Assembly (NCBI GenBank): GCA_039090855.1
Contig: CM076995.1
Location: 122,214,270 to 122,278,269 of the forward strand
Direction: 5' to 3'
Length of the DNA: 64,000 nucleotides
Source: Macrothele yani
Lineage: Eukaryota > Arthropoda > Arachnida > Araneae > Macrothelidae
Positions 54,128-64,000 of the stretch are shown piece by piece. A model generated the notes under the pieces. That model worked only from the letters and a program-made list of their open reading frames with translations, ran no database searches and was not told the origin of the DNA. Every line of letters begins with the position of its first letter. The stretch's first letter is position 1. Both the position numbers and the translations under genes were made by a program.

Positions 54128-55533
54128 CACTGACGGGAAAAAAATCCCAACACCAAGAAGGGGTTGTGTTATATAAACGACAGTTGGTAGGCGGTGAGAG
54201 TACATCTGTAAGATGACGTCTATGCAAATTTCGCGCTCGGCGCATACGTGTGGCGCTAGTAGCGCCCCTCGGAACATGCAAAGCAGGTTTGCTGTAAATA
54301 CGCGCTGTAACGTTCGTGAGCGTTAGTTATCGTTGAGATTCGACGTAGGGTGTTGATGTTAGTCAAGAATGCCTTTAAGAAGACGAAGAAGCCATTATCA
54401 ACAGCTCACGGAGTTTGAACGAGGTCGTGTAATAGGGCTACGAGAAGGTGGATTTTCTTTCCGCAATATTGCAGAACGACTTGGCAGGAATGTAGCCACT
54501 GTGCATGATTGTTGGCAGCGGTGGTGAAGGGAAGGTACTGTCTCAAGAAGACCGGGTTCCGGCCGGCCACGTGGCACTACTGAGAGGGAAGACCGCCGTG
54601 TACGGCGTATGGCCGTGGCGCATCGTACCGCGTCTGCGTCAGCAATTCGAGCTGCAGTTGCCACCACAGTGACACAACGAACTGTTACAAATCGGTTACT
54701 TGAAGGACAGCTCCGAGCCAGACGCCCTGTAGCGTGCATTCCACTTACTCCAAACCACTGCCGTTTGCGACGTCAGTGGTATCAAGCTAGAGCCCATTGG
54801 AGGACGGAGTGGAGATATGTTGTGTTTTCTGATTAAAGCCGGTTCTGCCTGGGTGCTAGTGATGGCCGTGTGTTGGTTAGAAGGAGGCCAGGTGAGCGCC
54901 TGCAACCAACCTGTCTGCGGCCGAAACACACTGGACCTACACCTGGAGTTATGGTCTGGGGAGCAATTTCCTATGACAGCAGGAGCACTCTCGTGGTTAT
55001 CCCATGCACCCTGACGACACAGTTGTACGTCGGTCTGGTGATTTCAACCTGTTGTGCTGCCATTCATGAACAGCATTCCAGGGGGTGTTTTCCAACAGGA
55101 TAACGCTCGCCCGCATACCGCTGTTGTAACCCAACATGCTCTACAGAGTGTCGACATGTTGCCGTGGCCTGCTAGATTACCAGATCTTTCACCAATCGAG
55201 CACGTATGGGACAAAATTGGACGACAACTCCAGCGTCACCCCCAACCAGCATTAACAGTCCCTGTATTAACCGACCAAGTGCAACAGGCGTGGAACTCCA
55301 TTCCACAAACTGACATCCAGACACAATGCATGAACGTTTGCGTGCTTGCATCAACATTCTGACAGTTACACCGGTTATTAATGTACCAGCATTTCACATT
55401 TAAAATGGCTCTTCTCTCAGCTGTGATCTTGAAACCTTAATCTATTAAATATGTTACCTATACAAATGTATTGCCGCCATTTCATTCCTCTCCAACTATT
55501 TTTTTATGGTGTTGGGATTTTTTTCCGTCAGTG
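54128..55533 (+). mobile_element. Tc1-type transposon nested in element X
   Basis: Inverted ends CACTGACGGGAAAAAAATCC with CAACACCA, about 28 bp, flanked by TA at 54126-54127 and 55534-55535. 1,406 bp, close in size and end structure to the element at 33348-34755. Confidence 0.95.
54369..55372 (+). pseudogene. Tc1 transposase with two stops and frameshifts
   Basis: MPLRRRRSHYQQLTEFERGR from 54369, then RNIAERLGRNVATVHDCWQR, a TGA (near 54525), VTQRTVTNRLLEGQLRARRP, and WRYVVFSD followed by TAA where the family has Glu in SDES. Then PGVMVWGAISYDSR. A frameshift near 55050 moves to FQQDNARPHTAVVTQH (second Asp) and PDLSPIEHVWDKIGRQL (Glu). All three catalytic positions are recognisable. Same subfamily as 33588-34619. 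Confidence 0.9.
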
Positions 55534-55725
55534 TAGGAGAAAGGAGAAGGAATATCCTGTGCCACAAAATAAATTTATTCGATATGTTTTCCACAATATC
55601 CGATCTCGCTACGGAACTTCAAAATTCGACAGACGATTGAAATTTGAAAGTTAATCAAACCTCAAGTATTTCCACGAATTACTACTATTAGCGGAAATTT
55701 CTCGTCATACGGATGTGGAAAAAGT

Positions 55726-56370
55726 GAGAACGGAGATTTTCCGTTAATATACGAAAGGAATTGCGGAAAGGTTTCTGAAAATTTAGAATTTTTCGTTAAC
55801 ACATCTCTAAAACGGCAATTTACAGTCAATATAAGAAGGAAACTGCGGAAAGGTTTCTGAAAATTCAGAATTTTTCGTTAACACATCTCTAAAACGGCAA
55901 TTTACAGTCAATATAAGAAGGAAACTGCGGAAAGGTTTCTGAAAATTCAGAATTTTTCGTTAACACATCTCTAAAACGGCAATTTACCGTCAATATAAGA
56001 AGGAAACTGCGGAAAGGTTTCTGAAAATTCAGAATTTTTCGTTAACACATCTCTAAAACGGCAATTTACAGTCAATATAAGAAGGAAACTGCGGAAAGGT
56101 TTCTGAAAATTCAGAATTTTTCGTTAACACATCTCTAAAACGGCAATTTACAGTCAATATAAGAAGGAAACTGCGGAAAGGTTTCTGAAAATTCAGAATT
56201 TTTCGTTAACACATCTCTAAAACGGCAATTTACCGTCAATATAAGAAGGAAACTGCGGAAAGGTTTCTGAAAATTCAGAATTTTTCGTCAACACATCTCT
56301 AAAACGGTAATTTACCGTCAATATAAGAAGGAAACTGCGGAAAGGTTTCTGAAAATTCAGAATTTTCCCA
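55726..56370. repeat. 82-bp minisatellite, about 7.5 copies
   Basis: Unit contains AAGGAAACTGCGGAAAGG and TTTTTCGTTAACACATCTCT. Repeats at 55841, 55923 and onward are nearly identical, with an A/C variant at TTTAC(A/C)GTC. The first unit is more diverged. It lies at the right side of element X. Confidence 0.95.
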
Positions 56371-56670
56371 TGGCACGAAAAGTCCTTTAAATTCAGGTTT
56401 TTTTTTCCGTCATTTCACAGAAAATGTCATAACAGAAACATGCTTTGCTAATTCACGAAAGAAATGACGGAAACTTGCCCGTGAATTTCAGAAAATTTTT
56501 TGCAGTGTAGGAATGCGACAGATATACTGATAGCGGGTGTGGAGATACCTATAGAACGCTTTCGTGATCTAGTGGACTCAAATACTCGCTTTTCGAGTGC
56601 CCTTATCTGTGCGAAAGGTGGGTCTACCAGTTACTAGGTAGGTATCCCATATTTTATGTCCACCCAGTGT

Positions 56671-56979
56671 AGTATGAACTACAAAAAGTCATGCGTGAGA
56701 CGTACGACGAATATGTATGAAACTCGACTAGTGTGCAAAGATGGCTGTAAATGAAGACTCTTAGTACATCGACAAAATATGAAATTTTACATCACTAGAA
56801 ATATTGATCTCACAGATGATTTTTTTAGTAAGAAATCTCCGATTCTCAGCGAACAGCTTATTGTTTCATGTGCTTCTGTGCTTCTTCGGATATACAGTCA
56901 TGATCACTGCTTCAGAGATAATATTATGATGATTGTTTTAGAGATTCTATCACAATCATTACTTCAAACAACAAACAGA
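56671..56979. other. Unannotated DNA
   Basis: Nothing recognised. Confidence 0.35.
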
Positions 56980-57042
56980 CTATATTATCAAAAGTATCCA
57001 AGTATCCGGACACCCATTTTGAGCATTGGATTTGCTCATATG

Positions 57043-58285
57043 CACTATATTGACAAAAGTCACCGGACACCTAGAAGAGAAACACAACATGGCATTTATT
57101 GACATACATTAGTACCGTGTCGGTTCACTTTTGGCCTTAATGCATGCACTGACTCTTCGAGACAAGCTTTCGACAAGGTTTTGGAACACAGCGATAGGTA
57201 TGCACTTCTATACAGTACATACTGCACCCGCTTACTGTTGCTTAGTAGGGGGCTTTGGTTCCAAACTTCTTATGTTGCGCTCTAATTCATCCCATAGGTG
57301 CTCTATGGGATTAAGATCAGGGCTCTTTGCTGCCCAGTTCACACACGATACGGAATTATCGTCAAACCACGCAGTAAAAGTCCTTGCTTTATGGCTCGGT
57401 ACATTACCCTGCTGGTACCAACAAGGCTCGGTTCCATAGTATTGCCACAGAGTTGGTAGGGCGTAATTGTTCAGAATATTGAGGTAGACATGTTGGTTAA
57501 CAGGTTTTTCTACAATAACCAATGGGCCGGGACCATACCACGAAAAACATCCCCACACGAGTACACTGCCAGCTCCAAACTTGACCGTAGGAACAGTATA
57601 CTGTGGTAAATAGCGTTCCCCCGTCTACCGCCATACCCACACACGGCCATCAGACTGATGGATCGTGTGTTTGGATTCATCATTCCATAGGACCCGTTTC
57701 CATTGATCTACGGTCCACGATAAATGTTCTTTACATCATGCTAAACGACGAATAGCATTCCGAGTGGAGCTGAAAGGCTTATGATCAGCTGCACGACCAC
57801 GGTAATCCATGGAATGAAGTTCTCTGCGAATTGTACGTGTACATACCGAGATTCCAGAATTTTTACTCACCTGTACACTGAGATCATGTTTAGTACTCCG
57901 TCGATTAGCTGTAACGATGCTGCTGAGGCTTCGACGTCCTCTATCACTGGTTTTGTTTAGTCTGCAGGTACGGTTTGCTGCTTCAGGCACGCCATGTGTT
58001 TTCCACTTATACAGTACATCCAAAACAGTTGACTTGGGTACGTTTAAACGCTTCCCGGTTTCTCTTGTGGACAACCCACTAATATAACATCCAACAATCT
58101 TTCCATTCTCAAAGCCAGTTCTCTCCCGCCGCGACATTTTCACTCAACCTCACAGTGCAATATGACAGCGGTCAGGTGCAGGCTCGTTTTTATACCGTTT
58201 GCAGATGTACCGCGCATGTAAACAACGCAGCGGATCCGTTCATTTGCGTTTGAAGGGGTGTCCGGTGACTTTTGTGAATATAGTG
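57043..58285 (-). mobile_element. Tc1-type transposon nested in the preceding relic
   Basis: Inverted ends CACTATATTGACAAAAGTCA with CCGGACAC, about 28 bp. The right side has TA at 58286-58287; the left has TG. 1,243 bp. Confidence 0.92.
57109..58143 (-). pseudogene. Tc1 transposase with stops and a lost catalytic Asp
   Basis: MKMSRRERTGFENGKIVGCY from 58143, helix-turn-helix NVPKSTVLDVLYKWKTHGV, then a TGA where the family has RLAWCKEH, WKRVLWNDESKHTIHQSDGR (first Asp), a TAG in VWVWR, and MWGCFSWYGPGPLVIVEKPV. The second catalytic block reads CWYQQGNVPSH, with Gly instead of Asp. SPDLNPIEHLWDELERNIRS keeps the Glu. A further stop precedes the C-terminus, which ends KAKSEPTRY at 57109. Confidence 0.9.
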
Positions 58286-58850
58286 TATTTCACATCCATG
58301 GACAATGCAGGTATAAAAATACGCACGTGGCCTGTAAAACATGGTGAACAAAAATGAACAGTAGAATGGGCCGTACGACCGAACTCAGTGACCTTCGACG
58401 TGGCACGATCATAGAAGACATAATCGCATGTCCTCGGTTACAACACTCACCAGCGAGTTCCAAAAATGACTCTGAAAACAACGCTAGCACTATAATAACT
58501 GTTCGTCGGGGCTGAACAGAATGGACTTCTATGGCCGAACAGCCGCACATAAACCCTAACATCAACAAGATTAACGACCAGCGTCGGCTGTAGTGGTGTA
58601 AAGCTTAGCGCCAGTGAACTCGGGAGAAGAGAAAACTCGTTATCTGGAGTGATGAACCAATTGGCAATCCGACGGGACTAGTCTGGGTGTGGAGGATGCC
58701 AGGTGAACGCTACCTGCCCTACTGTGTTGCGCCAGCTATAAAGTTTGGTGGAGGAGGCATAATGCTCTGAGACAGCATTATGACAACAGTTAGGTGAAAG
58801 CCCTTACCATTACCAACAGAATAATGCACTCGTTCTCAAAACGGTTCTAC

Positions 58851-58994
58851 GTCAATTCGTCGCGTGCGTCAATTCGTCGACTGCGTCAATTCGTCGCGCG
58901 TCAATTCGTCGCCTACGTCAATTCGTCGCGCGTCAATTCGTCGACTGCGTCAATTCGTCGCGGACAAATTCGTCGACTACGTCAATTCGTCGCG
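58851..58994 (+). repeat. Array of GTCAATTCGTCG
   Basis: Eight copies of GTCAATTCGTCG plus one variant (GACAAATTCGTCG) separated by 2-5 bases, giving steps of 14-18 bp. Spacer types CGTGC, ACTGC, CGC and CCTAC alternate. Confidence 0.95.
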
Positions 58995-59134
58995 TTTACA
59001 GATTTTGGTTACATACAAAACGAATGCAGGAAAACGTACGATTTCGAACGTCTTGCTCCCTGATCAAATTTATAAAAGTTTGGACACGCAGACAGGATAG
59101 GAATATTACGTTTTTCTTTGGCACTAAAAATATT

Positions 59135-61200
59135 AGACGGTAAACGGTTTTTGGAACGGGGCAGGGCCCGGTTGGTCAGAGCCCCCCATATACAAAATTT
59201 TCGTAAAATCTACAGTTTTCAATTCAGAACCACCAAATCTGGTATACTATCTCGTGGTATTCTAACTTAGACTGTAGACGGTTTTGGGAAGCGGTTGCAG
59301 AGAGGAGGGGGGGGTTACAGCCCCCTCCCCTACAGAATTGCCGTAAGATATAGTTTTCAATTTAGAACTACCAAATTTGTTATATTATCTCAGGGTACTC
59401 TAACTTAGACCGTTTTTGGAAAGGGTCAGGGACCCGGTTGGTCAGAGCCCCACACTACAGTTTTCAATTCAGAACCACCAAATCAGGTATCCTATCTCAT
59501 AGTACTCTAATTTAGACGGTTGTCTGTTTTTGGAACGGGTCAAGGCCCGGGGAGTCAGAGCCCCCCTCCCCCATACATACAAAGTTTTCGTAAAATCTAG
59601 TTTTCATTTCAGAACCATCAAATTTGGTATCATGAAACTCTAACTTAGACGCTAGACGGTTTTTGGAAGGGGTTGGAGCCCGCGGTGTCGGACCCCCCCC
59701 TCTCATAAAAAATTTCGTAAAATCTACAGTTTTCATCTTAGAACCACCAAATTTGGTATACTATCTTATGGTACTCTAACTTAGTCGGCAGACCGTTTTC
59801 GGAACGGGTCAAGGCCCGGGGGTCAGAGCCCCCCACATACAAAATTTTCTTAAAAACTACAGTTTTCAATTCAGAACCACCTAATCTGGTATACTATCTC
59901 ATGGTACTCTAACTTAGACGCTAGACGGTTTTTGGAAGGGGTTGGAGCCCGGGGGGTCAGACCCCCCGAATAAAAACTTTTTCCTAAAATCTACAGTTTT
60001 CAATTTAGAACCACCAAATTTGGTATACTATCTCATGGTACTCTAACTTAGACGCTAGACGGTTGTTGAAAGGGGTTGGAGCCCGGGGGTCAGACCCCCC
60101 CGAAAAAAACTTTTTCGTAAAATCTACAGTTTTCAATTTAGAACCACCAAATTTGGTATACTATCTCATGGTACTCTAACTTAGACGCTAGACGGTTTTT
60201 GAAAGGGGTTGGAGCCCGCGGGGTCGGGCCCCCTCCCCCTCATAAAAATTTCGTAAAATCTACAGTTTTCATCTTAGAACCACCAAATTTGGTATACTAT
60301 CTTATGGTACTCTAACTTAGACTGCAGACCGTTTTTGGAACGGGTCAAGGCCCGGGGTCAGAGCCCCCACATACAAAATTTTCCTTAAAAACTGCAGTTT
60401 TCAATTCAGAACCACCTAATCTGGTATACTATCTCATGGTACTCTAACTTAGACGCTAGACGGTTTTTGGAAGGGGTTGGAGCCGGGGGGTCAGACTCCC
60501 CCGAATAAAAACTTTTTCGTAAAATCTACAGTTTTCAATTTAGAGCCACCAAATTTGGTATACTATGTCATGGTACTCTAACTTAGACGCTAGACGGTTT
60601 TTGGAAGGGGTTGGAGCCCGGGGGTCAGACAATCCCCGAATAATTTTTTTTTGTAAAATCTACAGTTTTCAATTTAGAACCACCAACTTTGGTATACTAT
60701 CTCATGGTACTCTAACTTAGACAGTAGACCGTTTTTGGAACGGATCAAGGCCCGGGGGGTGAGAGCCCCCACATACAAAATTTTCTTAAAAACTACAGTT
60801 TTCAATTCAGAACCACCTAATCTGGTATACTATCTCATGGTACTCTAACTTAGACGCTAGATGGTTTTTGGAAGGGGTTGGAGCCCGGGGGTCAGACCCC
60901 CCGAATAAACAGTTTTTCGTAAAATCTACAGTTTTCAATTTAGAGCCACCAAATTTGGCATACTATCTCATGGTACTCTAACTTAGACGCTAGACGGTTT
61001 TTGGAAGGGGCTGGAACCCCGGGGTGAGAGCCCCTCCCCCTCCTCATAAAAATTTCGTAAAATCTACAGTTTTCAATTTAGGACAACCAGATTTGGTATA
61101 CTACTTATGGTTATCTAACTTAGACGGTAGACGGTTTTTGGAAGGGGTCGGGGCCCGGGTCAAGGTAGCCCCATGCAAAATTTTCGTAAAAAGTTCCGTT
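59135..61200. repeat. 134-bp satellite array with higher-order structure, about 15 monomers
   Basis: Monomers contain TACAGTTTTCAATTTAGAAC, CACCAAATTTGGTATACTAT, CATGGTACTCTAACTTAGAC and a GC-rich block. Three block types are distinguishable: R (GGTCAAGGCCCGG, then ACATACAAAATTTTC), W (GTTGGAGCCCGGGGG, then CCGAATAAAAAC) and C (GGAGCCCGCGG, then CTCATAAAAATTTCG). From 59662 the order is C R W W C R W W R W C. The first four monomers are more irregular. Many W blocks can form an 8-bp hairpin, CGGGGGGT with ACCCCCCG. Confidence 0.93.
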
Positions 61201-61260
61201 TTTTACTCTTAAGAATACCCTATTTACGTTCTAAGGCGCTCTTTGGCCCTTTGAGGGCCT

Positions 61261-61887
61261 TGCACCATAAACCATCAACCAACCAACCAACTAACTAACC
61301 TACGGTCTAAGTTAGGTACTGTAGATAACAATAAAGTGCAAAAATATGCGTTTAATGGTGTATTAAAAACACAAATCTATATAGTTTAGCTTTCACTACC
61401 AACGAACGGCTTATCAGAAAGAAATATAATGTAATGTAAACAGAGAGTTCCAGATATTCAAAATTCAAAACGGTAAGAAGAAGATGATCAATGCCAATGT
61501 GAAGTCGTATGCATGCGACATCACATAGGTACATTGCATTTCTGTGTCGCGGGATTCACAGAAGCACACGCCAGATGTACGGCAGTTCTATAGATGTCTC
61601 CTAGAAGGTAAGTATTCCCATTCCTTTTTCTTTCTTTTTGTTTCGCAAAATTAAATTAACTAAATCAAAAAATTTAAAATAAGTTTACTGGAAAATTGCA
61701 GGAATATCTTTTTCATTCATTAACTTTCACCCTCTGAACTTGGTGATTCCACAAATAGTAATATTTACCTGGCAAATAACTGGTATCCCTGCTAGTACAA
61801 ATTATATTAATGATTTATTTGCGTCCAGTTCAATCTGGTATGTCCATAAGAGCGTTAGGGGCCGTATGAAAAATACATTTCAACGTG
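61261..61887. other. (CCAA)n run and unannotated DNA
   Basis: ACCAACCAACCAACTAACTAAC at about 61276-61300 follows the satellite. No gene beyond it. Confidence 0.5.
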
Positions 61888-62098
61888 TGCCGCTACGGCG
61901 GCGGAGTGATCTAGGCGCTGGCTTCTGACCACTTGTCGAGAAGGATCCTGGTTCAAATCCCGGTGAATCATGGACGTTGTGCTTGACTTCTGGCACTGAC
62001 TGTCCCCCTTCCCAGGAACCAGTGGCCCAAAATTGGGAATGTCCGACTGCTTATAGCCCACTGAATTGATCACGGTGGTCGTTAACCCCCCCCTCCCC
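61888..62098 (+). mobile_element. SINE family 1, copy 13
   Basis: Head GTGCCGCTACGGCGGCGGAG, B box GGTTCAAATCCCGG, body CCAGGAACCAGTGGCCCAAA, tail GGTGGTCGTTAACCCCC. Full length. Confidence 0.88.
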
Positions 62099-62299
62099 AA
62101 AGATTGCGACGTGTCCATTGCTATTTGTTGTGGACCGTACAAAAAGTATGTTTTTGATATCAAGGTGTCCACTTCCATGTAGGCTGGCCATAAAATGTTA
62201 GGAGACCGTACAAAATTGCACTTTTGTTTTCACCTTGTCAGCGCTTCGGTATATGGTTGAAGTATACGTATATATAGTTGGGCCATTTCAGCACGTAGT

Positions 62300-62860
62300 T
62301 TGGTTTATATAGAAAATCAAGATAATGTTACATTTTTACTCAGCTACAACACATTAATCCCGAAGGCTATTTGTTGAAATCTTTAATCCGCCGTGCTCAT
62401 ATTCACAACGTTAACATAACATGTCAAGTTATTAATGTTGCAGTTTTACCCTGTCACAAAACTTTAGTTACAAGACCTTAGGCGTAAACTTTTTTAGGAA
62501 TTTTTAGTCCGACGTATTCATAAGGTTTCGATAACATGCCAAGGTTATGGTACTGCGTTTTGACTGAGGCACAAAAATTAATAAACAGGCCTTAAGCCTT
62601 TTTATCAGTTTTCAATCAACCGTGCTCATATACATAAAATTTTCAGAGAAAGTCAAGTTTACTGTGTTGCGCATTTACTCGAGTACAAAACTATAAACAG
62701 CCATTAACTTTCACCAGCTGAACTTGGTAATTCCTCAATTCATCCATTAACAAGTCTTTTAAGTGATTGTATGCTATGGTCATATTGATAATGTTTGATG
62801 ACAAGTCAGGTTAATGATGTTGCACTTATTAAAGACTTAAAAAGGTGTACAGGCTAGTAA
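62300..62860. repeat. Degenerate tandem array, ~115-130 bp period
   Basis: Four to five units share CCGTGCTCATAT or a variant, then CAAGTTA, ATGTTGC and CACAAAA (for example near 62390, 62510, 62620). Divergence is high and boundaries are approximate. Confidence 0.6.
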
Positions 62861-63044
62861 TTATTATTTGAAGTCTAAATAAAAGCTCATTTTTAACATG
62901 ACTCGTCATGAAATCCTTGTGAATATGGCATTTATTTTATTTTGTACATTTTACAAAGCGTATGCATTTTTTTTGGCATTTGTTTTAATTTTGTGTTGTA
63001 CTTGTTACATAGCGTTTCGCATTTTTGTAATGCTTGTGACTTGT

Positions 63045-63165
63045 GATTGCATTTTGAATTTTTATTTGTTTCACATTTTGGATTGCATTTTGAATTTTTA
63101 TATGTTTCACATTTTGGATTACTTTTTGACATTTTATGTTTTTGACATGCTATTTTGAAAATTTT
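63045..63165. repeat. 36-bp tandem duplication in T-rich DNA
   Basis: GATTGCATTTTGAATTTTTA followed by TTGTTTCACATTTTG occurs twice in tandem, with a decayed third copy. Confidence 0.85.
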
Positions 63166-63319
63166 GTCTTTTTTAATTTTGCGTTGGTTTTACATTCTTG
63201 CATCTTCGGCGGAATTACATTCTTGAAAAATTCAAATACAAGTTAGTAAAAGGTATAATCCAATTAGTGAGAAATACCAGCACATTTTAGTAAAGGGTAG
63301 ATTTATATGAAATTCCTCT

Positions 63320-63787
63320 TAAAATGTCCAGCATGTTAACATTGTCTCTGTGCACCAAAGAAGTTCGAATTCCTTTTTATCTTGCCAGCGTTTCTCTTCT
63401 GGGTGGATTTGTTGGAATCTGTGCTATCACTCTTTCGATTTTAGCCATAGTTGTTCTCTGCTCTTTCGCAATTTCACTGATTATTTCGAACAGTCACAGT
63501 TTTTTCTCTCCCAGAATTGTATTCCAGCGTCTGTCTAATCTTTCAAGTTCGTTTTGTGTTCTGGGAAAGCCAAATAAATTGTTTTCACTAACTGACCAAA
63601 TTGTTGGCTGGAACAGCGGAGGGCTTCTGCTTGGATTGTTTCTTCTGCTTCCACAAAATTTTGCAAGAACATAATTTTCCTCAAACCACTGAACTACAGA
63701 ATCTGCATATTCTAGTAAAATTGATTTCACAAAATGAAATGCCCAAAACATTAAAAAAACTGCAACCACACGAAACAAAATACCCAA
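63320..63787 (-). pseudogene. MULE-type transposase C-terminal fragment
   Basis: The minus-strand frame reads VVQWFEENYVLAKFCGSRRN, then WSVSENNLFGFPRTQNELER and LDRRWNTILGEKKL, a stop, and EIISEIAKEQRTTMAKIERV. The pattern WxVxEN, PRTxN, WxxR, KEQ is that of the C-terminal part of arthropod Mutator-like (MULE) transposases. The catalytic core is not present. Start and end are approximate. Confidence 0.6.
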
Positions 63788-64000
63788 AACATGGTAAGAA
63801 ATTCTGTTGAAAGCACAATGAAGGTATACGATAGGAGAAATATATGTTTTTAAAACTTAATACAAGTGTCAAAACTGAAATAAAAAGAAAGAAAAAAGAA
63901 ATATTCCAAATTTCATTGTTACTTTAGATATTTTGACCTGTTGACATTTCGTAAATTGTACTTGCACTCGGTCAAAAAATATTACTTACAAGGACTCTTT
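63788..64000. other. Unannotated DNA
   Basis: AT-rich, nothing recognised to the window end. Confidence 0.35.

Larger units (their letters stand above)
53300..56518. mobile_element. Unclassified DNA element X with TTTCCGT-rich ends
   Basis: Its limits follow from the split Tc1 relic. The ends are inverted with mismatches: CATTGTAAAAAATAAG on the left; the right end read inward is CACTGCAAAAAATTTTCTG. Both sub-terminal zones are dense in TTTCCGT or its complement. It contains a SINE-like piece, an AC microsatellite, a nested Tc1 and an 82-bp minisatellite. No transposase of its own is visible, so it looks non-autonomous. Confidence 0.65.
52790..56670 (+). pseudogene. Tc1 relic, split by a 3.2-kb insertion
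   Basis: Left part: FQLFRADGRMLIWRKMHEAK, LSCQPGTVQAVGGSVMV, then in shifted frames VTRAWLEEHS-like and SPVENLWDAVERTVRALGPP (family SPDMSPVENLWD). Right part at about 56540-56640: ERFRDLVDSNTRFSSALICA then KGGSTSY and a stop. The join falls in the C-terminal region. The N-terminal half is missing. Confidence 0.8.
56980..58849 (+). pseudogene. Tc1 relic hosting another Tc1
   Basis: A terminal-like sequence CAAAAGTATCC and GTATCCGGACACCC lies at 56987-57015, followed after the nested element by an N-terminal region from 58366, MGRTTELSDLRRGTIIED. Shifted frames give LVIWSDEP (first Asp), [30 protein letters not shown] and YHYQQNNALVLKTVL, where the second Asp (QQDNA) is Asn. The C-terminus is absent; a short-motif array begins at 58851. 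Confidence 0.72.

Noticed and set aside
58851..58994. CRISPR-like array of a 12-mer
   Set aside because: Spacers are 2-5 bases and recurrent; not spacer-like.
63324..63674. 116-codon plus-strand frame with hydrophobic segments
   Set aside because: The opposite strand carries a clearer match to a MULE transposase C-terminus, so this is probably its shadow.

Overview
This is non-coding eukaryotic DNA, AT-rich, and very probably from an arthropod. The many Tc1-type transposases resemble those I associate with spiders and other chelicerates, but species and class are inference. I found no host protein-coding gene, no rRNA and no free-standing tRNA gene. Almost everything recognisable is a transposable element, a SINE, a dispersed repeat or a satellite, so the window reads as a graveyard of nested insertions.

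Layout. 1-5 kb: an ancient dispersed repeat (called R1 here) made of ~153-bp modules, split by a 1.5-kb Tc1 element. 5.2-8.5 kb: a LINE reverse-transcriptase relic split by a Tc1 element that itself holds two SINEs. 9.6-13.4 kb: a Tc1 relic, a DUF4817-type transposon with 311-bp inverted ends, and a 1.2-kb Tc1 element. 14.5-18.7 kb: a mariner split by repeat R2 and a fold-back SINE, then a second R2 split by a Tc1. 18.7-20.8 kb: a Penelope-like retroelement with 508-bp inverted arms, each with a candidate hammerhead ribozyme. 21.9-28.7 kb: two more R1 copies in opposite orientations, one carrying a THAP-domain element, flanking a nearly complete mariner. 29.1-35.2 kb: a SINE, a Tc3-like relic, and a mariner holding a nearly intact Tc1. 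36.8-43.2 kb: a miniature LTR element (TRIM), many SINEs and a minisatellite. 43.3-49.5 kb: a Tc1, a pogo-like element, and a Tc1 interrupted by a TRIM and by a solo LTR. 49.8-52.3 kb: R2 and a broken LINE ORF1 with a second solo LTR. 52.8-58.8 kb: four Tc1 elements or relics, two of them hosts to further insertions. 58.85-61.2 kb: two tandem arrays, the larger with a higher-order repeat. 61.9-64 kb: SINE, degenerate arrays and a MULE relic.

The two most interesting items are: (1) a TRIM with 163-bp LTRs that each contain a 72-nt tRNA-like sequence, a tRNA-Lys-type primer binding site and a 4-bp target duplication, sharing its termini with two solo LTRs; (2) repeat R1, whose modules carry GC-rich motifs close to the CTCF consensus, regularly spaced and organised in a ~457-bp three-module higher-order repeat. 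Insertion order can be read because many hosts have a second, uninterrupted copy or a readable reading frame. All family assignments come from recognising protein and terminal motifs by eye; no database search was run.
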